DNA from: Streptomyces rapamycinicus NRRL 5491
Lineage (GTDB): Bacteria; Actinomycetota; Actinomycetes; Streptomycetales; Streptomycetaceae
NCBI RefSeq assembly: GCF_024298965.1
Contig: NZ_CP085193.1
Coordinates: 10,974,001 to 11,038,000 of the forward strand
DNA length: 64,000 bases
Direction of reading: 5' to 3'
Positions 7,729-18,402 of this stretch are shown one piece after another. The stretch's first letter is position 1, and each line of letters starts with the position of its first letter. The position numbers and the translations under genes were made by a program. The notes under the pieces are model-generated. The model ran no database searches. It had not been told where the DNA came from and saw only the letters and a list, made by a program, of their open reading frames with translations.

Positions 7729-9003
7729 ATGTCTGACGGAGCACCCCTGCGCATCACCGATGTCACCATCACCCCCGTCGCCTTCCGCGACCCGGCCCTG
7801 CTCAACTCCGTCGGCGTCCACGAGCCCTTCGCGCTCCGCTCGATCGTGCAGATCCACACCGACGCGGGCCTGACCGGGCTCGGCGAGACCTACGCGGACG
7901 AGCTCCACCTGGAGCGCCTCACGGCCGTCGGACAGGAGATCGTCGGCCTGGACGCCTTCGCCACCGAGGAGCTGCATCAGCGCGTCCAGCGGGTCATCGA
8001 CCGCGTGGGCGGCTCCGGCGGCTCCGGGCTCACCGGCATGATCACCACCAGCAGCACCGTCGACCGCGTCGTCTCCCCGTTCGAGGTGGCGCTCCTGGAC
8101 ATCCAGGGCAAGGCCATCGGCCGCCCGGTCAGCGACCTGCTCGGCGGCGCCGTGCGGTCCGCCGTCCCGTTCAGCGCCTACCTCTTCTACAAGTGGGCCG
8201 CCCACCCGGGCCAGGAGCCGGACGAGTGGGGCGAGGCCCTCGACCCCGACGGAATCGTGGCGCAGGCCCGCCGGATGGTGGACGACTACGGCTTCACCGC
8301 GATCAAGCTCAAGGGCGGCGTCCGGCCCCCCGAGGAGGAGATCGAGGCGATCCGGGCGCTGCGCCGCGCCTTCCCCGGCCATCCGCTGCGCCTGGACCCC
8401 AATGCCGTCTGGACGACGGAGACCTCGGTGAAGGTCGGGCGCGCGCTCGAGGGCGTACTGGAGTACCTGGAGGACCCCACCCCCGGGATCGACGGCATGG
8501 CCGCGGTCGCCCGCGAGGTCCCCATGCCGCTGGCCACCAACATGTGCGTGGTCGCCTTCGACGAGCTGGCCCCCGCGGTGGCCGCCGACGCCGTCCAGGT
8601 CGTCCTCTCCGACCACCACTACTGGGGCGGGCTGCGCCGCTCCAAACTGCTCTCCGGCATCTGCGACACCTTCGGCATGGGCCTGTCCATGCACTCGAAC
8701 TCGCACCTGGGCATCAGCCTGGCCGCGATGACCCACCTGGCCGCGGCCACCCCGAACCTCACCTACGCCTGCGACACCCACTGGCCGTGGAAGACCGAGG
8801 ACGTGATCGTGGACGGCGCGCTGACCTTCGTGGACGGCGCGGTGCCCGTGCCGGACGCCCCCGGTCTCGGTGTGGAGCTGGACCCCGACGCCCTGGCGCG
8901 CCTGCATGAGCAATACGTCCGGTGCGGACTGCGCAACCGCGATGACACCGGGTACATGCGGCGCTTCGACCCGTCCTTCCAGGCGGACCTCGCCCGCTGG
9001 TAG
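7729..9003 (+). CDS. glucarate dehydratase (enolase superfamily)
   Basis: A 424-residue enolase-superfamily enzyme. It has the KxK motif of the acid-sugar dehydratases (Lys193 and Lys195 in KLKGG), the metal ligand in DPNA (Asp223) and the catalytic His322 in HSNSHLGIS. The N-terminal capping domain carries GLTGLGETYAD. These features match D-glucarate dehydratase, which forms 5-keto-4-deoxyglucarate in aldaric acid breakdown. The ATG at 7729 is chosen because family similarity starts there. The frame stays open upstream, but that stretch is the antisense of the permease start and the operator region. There is no strong ribosome site. It pairs with the divergent MFS permease. Confidence 0.88.
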   Translation: MSDGAPLRITDVTITPVAFRDPALLNSVGVHEPFALRSIVQIHTDAGLTGLGETYADELHLERLTAVGQEIVGLDAFATEELHQRVQRVIDRVGGSGGSGLTGMITTSSTVDRVVSPFEVALLDIQGKAIGRPVSDLLGGAVRSAVPFSAYLFYKWAAHPGQEPDEWGEALDPDGIVAQARRMVDDYGFTAIKLKGGVRPPEEEIEAIRALRRAFPGHPLRLDPNAVWTTETSVKVGRALEGVLEYLEDPTPGIDGMAAVAREVPMPLATNMCVVAFDELAPAVAADAVQVVLSDHHYWGGLRRSKLLSGICDTFGMGLSMHSNSHLGISLAAMTHLAAATPNLTYACDTHWPWKTEDVIVDGALTFVDGAVPVPDAPGLGVELDPDALARLHEQYVRCGLRNRDDTGYMRRFDPSFQADLARW

Positions 9004-9170
9004 CCCGCCGCCACCGCGGCTCACCTCCCGCGATACCTCGATCGAAGGAGGCCGCACTCGGTCACCTGGTGTATCCGGATTTCGGCTAAGCGTACGAAGC
9101 TGCAGGCCAGGGCCTCTTCATAGCCTCTGAGGGACGAAAAGAGACGCCGAACCCCCGGAAGTGCTGAGTC

Positions 9171-11096
9171 TTGTCTGCTACTGCTCCTCGCGTACGGATC
9201 ACCCCTGACCGGACCGACCGCCGCCGCCGGCGCATGGTGGGCGCGGCGGTCGCGGCCGGACTGACCCTGGGCGCCCTGGCCGCACCCGCGGCGGGCGCCG
9301 TGGACCACCACGCGCGGCACGGCGCCGGGACGGCCGCTCCCAAGGCCGACACCGGCTCGCCGGTGCGGGTGAACCAGGTCGGCTATCTGACCAACGGCCC
9401 CAAGAAGGGCACCGTCGTCACCCCCGCCACCAAGCCGCTGACCTGGACGCTCCGGGCCGCCGACGGCACCGAGCGGGCGAGCGGCACCACCACCCCCGCG
9501 GGCGTCGACCCCAGCTCCCGGCAACGCGTCCAGACCTTCGACTTCAGCAAGGTCACGGACGCGGGCCAGGGGTACACCGTCACCGTCGGCGGGAAGAAGA
9601 GCGAGCCGTTCGGCATCGGTGACCACCTCTACGACTCGCTGCGGAGCGACGCGCTCGCGTACTTCTACCACAACCGCAGCGGCATCAAGATCGACGCGGA
9701 TCTCGTGGGCTCCAAGTACGCCCGTCCCGCCGGCCATGACAAGGCGGCCCCGCACCGGGGCGACACCGACGTCCCGTGCGTCAACGGCGAGTGCGACTAC
9801 CGCCGGAATGTCGCCGGTGGCTGGTACGACGCCGGTGACCAGGGCAAGTACGTCGTCAACGGCGGTATCTCGGTGGCCCAGCTGATGTCCGCGTACGAGC
9901 GCACCCGCACCACCAAGGGCGTCGACGCCGCGTCGCTGGGCGACGGCCGGCTCCGGGTGCCCGAGCGTGGCAACGGCGTCCCGGACATCCTGGACGAGGC
10001 CCGCTGGGAGATGGAATTCCTCCTGCGCATGCAGGTGCCGAAGGGCAAGCCGCTCGCGGGTATGGCGTTCCACAAGGTGCACGACAAGCAGTGGACCGGG
10101 TTCCCGACCCGGCCGGACCAGGACCGGCAACAGCGTGAGCTGCACAAGCCGTCCACCGCGGCCACGCTCAACCTGGCGGCGTCCGCCGCGCAGAGCGCCC
10201 GGCTGTTCAAGTCCTACGACCCGGAGTTCGCCGCCCGCTGTCTGCACGCGGCCCGGGCCGCCTGGGACGCGGCCAAGGCACACCCGAAGATCTACGCCAG
10301 CGACAAGGACTCCACGGGCGGCGGTGCCTACGGCGACCGGTACGTCGGCGACGAGTTCTACTGGGCGGCCGCCGAGCTGTTCATCACCACCGGCGACCAC
10401 GGCTACGCCAAGGCGGTGCTCGACTCACCGCTGCACCGCGACGCGGGCGCGCTCTTCCCGCGCGGCGGCGGCATGTCGTGGGCCTCGACCGCGGGCCTCG
10501 GAGCGCTGGACCTGGCCACCGTCCCCAGCAAGCTCACCCCGAAGCAGCGCGCCGAGGCGCGCGCGATGGTGACGAAGGCCGCCGACCGCTACGCCGCGGA
10601 CTCCGCCAAGTCGGCCTACGGCGTGCCGTACGCGCCGAAGGACGGCAAGTACGAGTGGGGCTCCAACAGCCAGGTGCTCAACAACATGATCGTGCTCGCC
10701 ACCGCGCACGACCTGACGGGCAAGGACCGCTACCTCGACGCGGTGCTCCGCGGCATGGACTACCTGCTGGGCGGCAACCCGCTGAACCAGTCCTATGTCA
10801 CCGGCCACGGCGAACGGGACTCGCACAACCAGCACCACCGCTTCTGGGCCCACCAGCGCGACCACCGGCTGCCGCATCCGGCGCCCGGCTCGCTGGCGGG
10901 CGGCCCGAACTCCGGGCTCCAGGACCCGGTGGCCAAGAAGAAGCTGAAGGGCTGCGCCCCGGCGATGTGCTACACCGACAGCCTGATGGCGTTCTCCACC
11001 AACGAGATCACCATCAACTGGAACGCCCCGCTGGCCTGGATCGCGTCGTACGTCGACGGTCTGGGCGGCGGCGCGGCGGAGCACTCCGTGCGCTGA
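9171..11096 (+). CDS. secreted GH9 endoglucanase with N-terminal Ig-like domain
   Basis: A 641-residue secreted glycoside hydrolase of family 9. An Arg-rich N-region (RRRRR) and hydrophobic stretch ending near Ala43 form a signal peptide, possibly Tat-type. The CelD_N Ig-like domain covers about residues 62-150 (VRVNQVGYLTNGPKK). The catalytic barrel follows: GGWYDAGDQGKYV holds the catalytic Asp pair (about 221 and 224), and the proton donor Glu612 is in TNEITINWNAP. It cleaves beta-1,4-glucans outside the cell. TTG at 9171 is the best start, with GGAA 10 bases upstream; an internal ATG at 9234 would shorten the signal peptide. In the 167-base gap upstream I see no CebR-type operator. Confidence 0.88.
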   Translation: MSATAPRVRITPDRTDRRRRRMVGAAVAAGLTLGALAAPAAGAVDHHARHGAGTAAPKADTGSPVRVNQVGYLTNGPKKGTVVTPATKPLTWTLRAADGTERASGTTTPAGVDPSSRQRVQTFDFSKVTDAGQGYTVTVGGKKSEPFGIGDHLYDSLRSDALAYFYHNRSGIKIDADLVGSKYARPAGHDKAAPHRGDTDVPCVNGECDYRRNVAGGWYDAGDQGKYVVNGGISVAQLMSAYERTRTTKGVDAASLGDGRLRVPERGNGVPDILDEARWEMEFLLRMQVPKGKPLAGMAFHKVHDKQWTGFPTRPDQDRQQRELHKPSTAATLNLAASAAQSARLFKSYDPEFAARCLHAARAAWDAAKAHPKIYASDKDSTGGGAYGDRYVGDEFYWAAAELFITTGDHGYAKAVLDSPLHRDAGALFPRGGGMSWASTAGLGALDLATVPSKLTPKQRAEARAMVTKAADRYAADSAKSAYGVPYAPKDGKYEWGSNSQVLNNMIVLATAHDLTGKDRYLDAVLRGMDYLLGGNPLNQSYVTGHGERDSHNQHHRFWAHQRDHRLPHPAPGSLAGGPNSGLQDPVAKKKLKGCAPAMCYTDSLMAFSTNEITINWNAPLAWIASYVDGLGGGAAEHSVR

Positions 11097-11116
11097 CCCG
11101 GCCCGGCCGGAACACG

Positions 11117-11154
11117 CCGCCGCTCACCCGCGCTCGGGCGCGGGTGAGCGGCGG
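11117..11154. terminator. strong bidirectional terminator hairpin
   Basis: A perfect 17-bp stem at 11117-11133 and 11138-11154 with loop TCGG, placed between the convergent GH9 and argG genes. It is the strongest simple hairpin I see in the window. Confidence 0.8.
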
Positions 11155-11172
11155 ACCAGGGGAGCGGGGAGG

Positions 11173-12654
<1,482 letters not shown>

Positions 12655-12711
12655 AAGCGTCGCTGGTGATGACCTTGATCCACACCTCGCTCCCCGGCGC
12701 GAAGATGGGGG

Positions 12712-12912
12712 TCACGAGGAGGTCAGATACGCCTCCACCTCACTGACCTGGGCCGCCGGCCAGCCGGTGTTGCCGGTGACGTTGAGCCTCAGGTACCGCA
12801 CATTGGTGCTGTCGGGCAGGGCGACGGTGACCTTGTTGCCGGACGCCGGGTCGAAGCGGTAGCCCTGCGAGCCCACCACCGTCGAGTACGCGGAGCCGTC
12901 GGCGCTGCCCAG
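12712..12912 (-). pseudogene. out-of-frame C-terminal end of the discoidin domain of the GH87-like gene
   Basis: This stretch continues the F5/8 type C (discoidin) domain of the upstream gene but in a different frame. It reads LGSADGSAYSTVVGSQGYRF, then FDPASGNKVTV, RYLRLNVTGNTGWPAAQ and a terminal SEVEAYLTSS. Those are the normal last strands of such domains, including the NTGWPAAQ signature. Comparison with the usual order of this domain suggests that the codons for about six residues (TQTLSV-like) plus one base are missing at the junction. It is unlikely to be translated on its own. Confidence 0.75.
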
Positions 12913-14882
12913 CGGGCGCCCCACACCGACGAGGGCGGCAGCTTCAGCACCAGCCGGCGGACCGCCTGGCCGGAGCCGAGGTCCACGGTCAGGGCCTGCG
13001 GAAAGGCGTTGTTGACCGACTCCCAGTAGGTGTTCGCGTCGCCGTCGACCGCCTTGCCGGGGGTGTAGACGTCTTGGGAGCCGGTCGCGGTGGCCGGGCG
13101 GCCCTTGGCGAGGTTGCGGCCCGGCTCGGGATCCGGGTTGCCCTGGCCGGGCTGGGGCCAGCTGGCACAGTCCGACCAGCTGCTGCTCCAGCCGGAGTTG
13201 CCGCCGCCGTCGGTGAGGCTGAAGGTGCCCGAACCGGCGGGGTACGGGCAGTTGTAGACGCCCGCCGCGCCGACGCTGGACGCCGTGACGTCGCTGAACT
13301 TCGCCGCGCCCTGCGCCTCGGCCTGGACGACGACCGTTCCGGGGTTGTTGACGGTCGCGCCGGACACATTGACGTTCTTGACCGCGTAGCCCCTGCCGCC
13401 GCCGGAGACGAACTCGAAGGCGCTGTACGGGCTGTCGGTGATGGTCGTGTTGGTGATGTTGACGGTGGCCTCGATCGCGCTGTCGTAGGAGTCGACGCGC
13501 AGGGCCCCCATCGGGTGGTTCCAGTTGGGGTTCATGGCGCCCGCGCGGACCAGCGTGTTGCCGTCGACCGTGATCGTGCCCGCCAGCGGGTGGAACGGGT
13601 CCATGAACTTCTGGTTGGAGATGGCGATACCGCTGCCCAGGGCGTTGGTGTCGGAGATCAGGTTGTTCTTGACCGTGATGTCCGTACCGCCGTAGATCGC
13701 GATGCCATTGGCGAGGTTCGGCTGCGAGATGGTGTTGCTCTCGAAGCTGCTGTTGGTGTCCGGCGAGTTCAGTGACCACATGGCGAGCGCGTCATCGCCC
13801 TGGTTGCGCAGGAAGTTGTTCCGCACGCGTACGTTCTTCGCGGTGCCGTTGAGGTTGAGGCCGTCGGCCGTCATGTCCAGGAAGCGGTTGTTCTCGACCA
13901 CCAGGTTGTCGTTGTTGCCCATCAGCCACAGACCGACCTTCAGGTGCTGCAGCCACATCCCGGACACGCTGGAGCCCGGGCCGAGCGAGCCGTTGACGAA
14001 GTTGTCGGGGTTGGAGTCGACGCGCTCGGTGACCTCGCCGATGACCGCGAAGTCCTTGATGTGCACGTTGCCGGAGGAGCTGGACTGGTCGATGAACCGC
14101 GAGGTGTGCACCACCGAGTGCCAGCCGCCGGCGCCCTGGAGGGTGACGTTGTGGACGCCGTTCAGCGAGGAGGTGAGCTTGTAGTCACCCGGCGGGATCC
14201 AGACCACTCCGCCCTGGGCGGCGGCGATGGCGTCCCGGAACGCCTGGGTGGAGTCGCCCTGCCCGCTGGGGTCGGCGCCCTTGGCGGTGACGGACACCGA
14301 ACCGGCGGGCTGGGAGGCGGCCGACGCGACCTGCTCGAAGTCGGCCACGTCCACGGTGACCTGGGTGTTCGCCGCCTCAAAGGCGATCTTGTCACCTGCC
14401 TGGACGTGTCGGCCGAGCAGCACCCGGGCGTTGTCGTAGAGGTGGTGGGTCTTCGACCCCGCGATCCAGCCGGTGTCCACGTACGAGTACTTGGAGGTGA
14501 CCGCGATGGTCTTGGCCAGCTTGGTGCCGTTGACATAGACGTTCAGCGTGCCCGACTGGCCGTCGGGCACGCTGTAGGCCACGTTCACCGCGTTGGCCGC
14601 GCGTGGTGCGGTGAACTCCACGCGCTGCCCGGAGGCGAGGCGGACGGCCTGGCGCCCGGACGCCTCGGAGGCGAGCGTGCCCTGGGTGAAGTCGGGACCG
14701 ATCTTCGTCCCCGTGGTGGTGGCCGACTCGGCCTCGGCCGAGGTGAACGGCAGGGAGGCGCCCGCGGCCGCGTGTGCCGCCGTGGGGGTCAGGGTCACGA
14801 GCGTGCCGGCCGCGAGGGCGACGGCCACGCCGATCGCCGACAGGCGTTTGGTGGATGCCGATGCGGTACTGCTGCGGTGCAT
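12789..14882 (-). CDS. secreted GH87-like alpha-1,3-glucanase/mycodextranase, frameshifted at the C-terminus
   Basis: A 697-codon open frame. A signal peptide ends near residue 38 (AHA). A CBM35/CBM6-like beta-sandwich covers about 44-190. A right-handed beta-helix follows, starting GADPSGQGDSTQAFRDAI. It contains TADGLNLNG (near residue 339) and NQGDDALAMWS (near 362), which resemble the catalytic Asp motifs of family 87 alpha-1,3-glucanases. The discoidin domain begins near residue 590 (NLAKGRPATATGS), but after VWGAR (about residue 656) the frame becomes Arg/Pro-rich nonsense; the true ending lies in another frame. The catalytic part is intact, so activity may survive. It is last in the alpha-glucan operon. 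GH55 or polygalacturonase-type beta-helices are alternatives. Confidence 0.75.
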   Translation of the reverse strand: MHRSSTASASTKRLSAIGVAVALAAGTLVTLTPTAAHAAAGASLPFTSAEAESATTTGTKIGPDFTQGTLASEASGRQAVRLASGQRVEFTAPRAANAVNVAYSVPDGQSGTLNVYVNGTKLAKTIAVTSKYSYVDTGWIAGSKTHHLYDNARVLLGRHVQAGDKIAFEAANTQVTVDVADFEQVASAASQPAGSVSVTAKGADPSGQGDSTQAFRDAIAAAQGGVVWIPPGDYKLTSSLNGVHNVTLQGAGGWHSVVHTSRFIDQSSSSGNVHIKDFAVIGEVTERVDSNPDNFVNGSLGPGSSVSGMWLQHLKVGLWLMGNNDNLVVENNRFLDMTADGLNLNGTAKNVRVRNNFLRNQGDDALAMWSLNSPDTNSSFESNTISQPNLANGIAIYGGTDITVKNNLISDTNALGSGIAISNQKFMDPFHPLAGTITVDGNTLVRAGAMNPNWNHPMGALRVDSYDSAIEATVNITNTTITDSPYSAFEFVSGGGRGYAVKNVNVSGATVNNPGTVVVQAEAQGAAKFSDVTASSVGAAGVYNCPYPAGSGTFSLTDGGGNSGWSSSWSDCASWPQPGQGNPDPEPGRNLAKGRPATATGSQDVYTPGKAVDGDANTYWESVNNAFPQALTVDLGSGQAVRRLVLKLPPSSVWGARWAAPTAPRTRRWWARRATASTRRPATRSPSPCPTAPMCGT

Positions 14883-14937
14883 GTGCTGATCCCTTCATGG
14901 TGGGGGTGGTGGGATAGCGCGGTGCGGGGGTGGCGGT

Positions 14938-16536
14938 TCAGCGGAGCAGCCAGGCCGCCGTGTCCCGCGGAAGGCGGCCCCGGTCGTCCAGCGGGCCGCT
15001 GCTGAGCAGCAGCCGGGAGGTGCCGTCCAGTTCGGCGGGGGTGTCCGCGAGATTGACCACGCAGACCAGACCGTCCGTACGGGCGAAGGCCAGCACACCG
15101 TCGGCCGAGGGGAGCCAGGTCAGCGGCCCGTCGCCGAAACCGGGGGTGGCGCGGCGGACGCGGATCGCCGCGCGGTAGAGGCCGAGCATCGAGCCCGGGT
15201 CCTCCGTCTGCAGATCGGCCGCGTACGCCGCCCAGTGTGCGGGCTGCGGCAGCCACGGCTCCTCGCGCGAGCCGAAACCGGCGTACGGCCGCTCCGCCGC
15301 CCACGGCAGCGGCACCCGGCAGCCGTCCCGGCCCGGGTCGGTGCCACCGGAGCGGAAGTGCATCGGGTCCTGGATGCGGTCGCGGGGGATGTCGGCCTCG
15401 GGCAGGCCCAGTTCCTCGCCCTGGTAGACGTAGACCGCGCCGGGCAGGGCCAGCGACAGCAGGGCGGCGGCCCGCGCCCGCCGGGTGCCGAGGGCGAGGT
15501 CGGTGGGGGTGCCGAAGACCTTGGTGGCGAAGTCGAAACCGGTGTCCTCGCGCCCGTAGCGGGTGACCGTGCGGGTCACATCGTGGTTGCACAGCACCCA
15601 GGTGGCCGGAGCGCCCACCGGAGCGTGTTCGGCGAGCGTCTCGTCGATCGACGTCCGCAGCCGCCGGGCGTCCCAGGGGCAGGCCAGAAAGGAGAAGTTG
15701 AAGGCGGTGTGCAGCTCGTCGGGGCGCAGATAGCGGGCGAAGCGCTCGCTGTCGGGCAGCCACACCTCGCCGACGAACACACCGCCGTACTCGTCGGCCA
15801 CACCGCGCCAGGAGCGGTAGATGTCATGGAGCTCATCGAGGTCGACGTACGGATGGGGATCGCGGCCCTCGACGAAGTCGGGCAGCCGGGGATCCTTGGC
15901 CAGCAGGGCGGCCGAGTCGATGCGCACCCCCGCGACACCCCGCTCGAACCAGAAGCGCAGGATGTCCTCGTGTTCCTGGCGTACGGCCGGGTGGGCCCAG
16001 TTGAGGTCCGGCTGCTCGGGGGCGAACAGATGCAGATACCAGTGGCCGCCCGGCAGCCGGGTCCACGCCGGCCCGCCGAACTCCGACGTCCAGTCGTTGG
16101 GCGGCAGTTCACCGTGGTCGCCGCGGCCCGGGCGGACGTGGAAGAGCTCGCGTTCGGCGCCGCCCGCGAGGGCTCCACGCCACCAGGGGTGCTGGTCGGA
16201 GACGTGGTTCGGCACGATGTCGACGATGGTGCGGATGCCCAGCTCGCGGGCCTCGGCAATGAGCTTCTCCGCCTCGGCCAGGGTGCCGAAGGCCGGGTCG
16301 ATGGCGCGGTAGTCGGCGACGTCGTAGCCGCCGTCCTTCATGGGCGACTGGTACCAGGGGCTGAACCACAGCGCGTCGACGCCGAGTTCGGCGAGGTACG
16401 GCAGCCTGGCGCGGACGCCCGAGAGGTCGCCGGTGCCATCGCCGTCCCCGTCGGCGAAGCTGCGTACGTACACCTGGTAGATGACGGCGGAGCGCCACCA
16501 GTCGTTCGGTGTCCGGGCAGGGGTGGGCTGGGCCAC
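14938..16536 (-). CDS. GH13 alpha-glucosidase
   Basis: A 532-residue cytoplasmic GH13 enzyme of the oligo-1,6-glucosidase/alpha-glucosidase type. Conserved regions are in order: DIVPNHVS, GVRIDSAA with nucleophile Asp207, FVGEVW with acid/base Glu257, and CNHDVTR with Asp319. The start is typical (WWRSAVIYQVYVRSFADGDGDGTGDL), as is YQGEELGLPE. It splits glucose from imported alpha-glucan oligosaccharides. No signal peptide is present. The GTG at 16536 has an AAAGG site upstream. It lies 33 bases behind the permease gene and is part of the same operon. Confidence 0.92.
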   Translation of the reverse strand: MAQPTPARTPNDWWRSAVIYQVYVRSFADGDGDGTGDLSGVRARLPYLAELGVDALWFSPWYQSPMKDGGYDVADYRAIDPAFGTLAEAEKLIAEARELGIRTIVDIVPNHVSDQHPWWRGALAGGAERELFHVRPGRGDHGELPPNDWTSEFGGPAWTRLPGGHWYLHLFAPEQPDLNWAHPAVRQEHEDILRFWFERGVAGVRIDSAALLAKDPRLPDFVEGRDPHPYVDLDELHDIYRSWRGVADEYGGVFVGEVWLPDSERFARYLRPDELHTAFNFSFLACPWDARRLRTSIDETLAEHAPVGAPATWVLCNHDVTRTVTRYGREDTGFDFATKVFGTPTDLALGTRRARAAALLSLALPGAVYVYQGEELGLPEADIPRDRIQDPMHFRSGGTDPGRDGCRVPLPWAAERPYAGFGSREEPWLPQPAHWAAYAADLQTEDPGSMLGLYRAAIRVRRATPGFGDGPLTWLPSADGVLAFARTDGLVCVVNLADTPAELDGTSRLLLSSGPLDDRGRLPRDTAAWLLR

Positions 16537-16569
16537 GGTGGGAGCCTTTCTGTCGAGAAGGGGGCGGTG

Positions 16570-17445
16570 TCAGCCCTTCGTGCTGCCCGCGCTGATCCCG
16601 GCGATGATGTGCCGCTGGAAGACGAGGAACAGCGCGACCATCGGGATGCTGGCGATGACCATCGCGGCGATCAGCACCGTCAGCTGGATGTTCTGCGACA
16701 GCTGGACGAGTGCCACGCTGATCGGCTGCTTGCCGGTGTCGGAGAAGACCATCAGCGGCCACAGGAAGTCCTGCCACACCGCCACCAGCGCGAAGATCGA
16801 CACAACGCCGAGCACCGGACGCGACATGGGCAGCACGATCGACCACAGGGTGCGCAGCTTTCCGGCGCCGTCGATCTCGGCGGCCTCCAGGACATCGCGC
16901 GGGATCTGGTCGAAGAACCGCTTGAGGAGATAGAGGTTGAAGGCGTTGGCGACGGCCGGCAGCCAGATCGCGAGCGGGTCGTTGAGCAGGCTGGTGTGGA
17001 TCAGCGGCAGGTCGGCGACGGTCAGGTACTTCGGCACGACCAGCGCCTGGGCCGGGACCATCAGCGTGGCCAGGATGCCACCGAGGATCACCTTGCCGAA
17101 GGCGGGCTTCAGCCTGGACAGGGCGTAGGCGGCGGCCGTGCAGAAGACCAGCTGGAACAGCCAGGCCCCGGCCGCCTGGACCACCGTGTTCCACAGGTGC
17201 TGCGGAAGCTGCATCAGGTCCCAGGCGTCGCCGTAGCCGCTGAGGTGCCACTCCTTCGGAGCGAGGGTGGGCGGGGTCCGCGCCACCTCGTCCGGCGACT
17301 TCATCGCACCGGTCACCATCCAGTAGACGGGGAAGAGGAAGGCGATGGCGAACAGCACCACCACGGCGGTGAAGACCGTCCAGTAGACGGCCCGGCCACG
17401 GGGACGGGTCAGGGTGGCGGGGGAGACGAGGGTCCGGGTGCTCAT
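16570..17445 (-). CDS. carbohydrate ABC transporter permease, MalG type
   Basis: A 291-residue inner-membrane permease with six predicted helices. It has the MalG-type EAA loop, EAAEIDGAGKLRTLWSIVLPMSRP, which docks the ATPase. The ending, VFQRHIIAGISAGSTKG, is the usual MalG C-terminus. Its ATG overlaps the stop of the MalF-type gene (ATGA), so the two are translationally coupled. No ATPase gene is in the locus; Streptomyces sugar importers often share the MsiK ATPase. Confidence 0.92.
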   Translation of the reverse strand: MSTRTLVSPATLTRPRGRAVYWTVFTAVVVLFAIAFLFPVYWMVTGAMKSPDEVARTPPTLAPKEWHLSGYGDAWDLMQLPQHLWNTVVQAAGAWLFQLVFCTAAAYALSRLKPAFGKVILGGILATLMVPAQALVVPKYLTVADLPLIHTSLLNDPLAIWLPAVANAFNLYLLKRFFDQIPRDVLEAAEIDGAGKLRTLWSIVLPMSRPVLGVVSIFALVAVWQDFLWPLMVFSDTGKQPISVALVQLSQNIQLTVLIAAMVIASIPMVALFLVFQRHIIAGISAGSTKG

Positions 17446-18398
17446 GCGTCGTCCTCCCCGGAGCGGGTGAGCCGCAGATAGAGGGCGGAGAAGGCGCCGA
17501 GCAGCACCAGCAGCATCACGCTCAGCGCGCAGGCGCCACCGAAGTCGTTGTAGAGGAAGGCGTACTTGTAGATCAGGTAGAGAACGGTGACCGTGGCGTC
17601 CTCCGGGCCACCACCGGTGATCACGAACGGCTCGGTGAAGACCTGCATCGTCGCGATGATCTGCAGCAGCATCAGCATGAGGATCACGAACCGTGTCTGG
17701 GGGATCGTGACGTGGCGGATGCGCTGCAGCAGGCTCGCACCGTCCAGTTCGGCCGCCTCGTACAGCTCACCGGGGATGGACTGCAGCGCCGCCAGGTAAA
17801 TCAGGACGGTGCCGCCCATATTGGCCCAGGTGGCCACGGCGACGAGGGAGATCAGGGCGGTGTCGGCGCCGTTGGACCAGTTCGAGGTGGGCAGGTGCAG
17901 GAAGCGCAGCGCCTCGTTGGCCAGCCCGGCGCCCGGGTCGTAGAACCACTTCCACAGCAGGGCGCTGACCACCGGCGGGATCATCACCGGCAGATAGACC
18001 ACGACCCTGAAGAACGCCTTGGCGTGCCGGAGTTCATTGAGCACGAGGGCGAGCAGGAACGGGATCGCGAAGCCGATGAGCAGCGCCAGCAGGGTGAAGG
18101 TGAGGGTGTTCCGCCAGGCCGCGGTGAACTCCGGATCGTGCAGTACGCGGGTGAAGTTGGCGGTGCCGACCCATTCGGGGGACGACCCTGGCGTGTACTT
18201 CTGGAAGGCGATCACGACCGCACGGACCGCCGGATACCAGGAGAACAGCGCGAAGCAGATCAGGCCGCCGAGGAGGAAGCCATAGGCCCGGACCTGATCG
18301 GTGAGACGGCGCCGCCCCCGACCCCCCGCCGGGGGCGGCGCCTGCACGGGGTGGACGGCGATCGCCTCGGCGGGCGGCCGCGCAGCGGTCTTGGTCAT
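17442..18398 (-). CDS. carbohydrate ABC transporter permease, MalF type
   Basis: A 318-residue permease partner of the MalG-type protein. It has six helices after a Pro-rich cytoplasmic start and an EAA loop reading YEAAELDGASLLQRIRHVTIPQTRF. The start is ATG at 18398, four bases after the stop of the binding-protein gene. It forms the heterodimeric channel for alpha-glucan oligosaccharides; the substrate is inferred from the flanking glycosidases. Confidence 0.92.
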   Translation of the reverse strand: MTKTAARPPAEAIAVHPVQAPPPAGGRGRRRLTDQVRAYGFLLGGLICFALFSWYPAVRAVVIAFQKYTPGSSPEWVGTANFTRVLHDPEFTAAWRNTLTFTLLALLIGFAIPFLLALVLNELRHAKAFFRVVVYLPVMIPPVVSALLWKWFYDPGAGLANEALRFLHLPTSNWSNGADTALISLVAVATWANMGGTVLIYLAALQSIPGELYEAAELDGASLLQRIRHVTIPQTRFVILMLMLLQIIATMQVFTEPFVITGGGPEDATVTVLYLIYKYAFLYNDFGGACALSVMLLVLLGAFSALYLRLTRSGEDDA

Positions 18399-18402
18399 CG
18401 GG

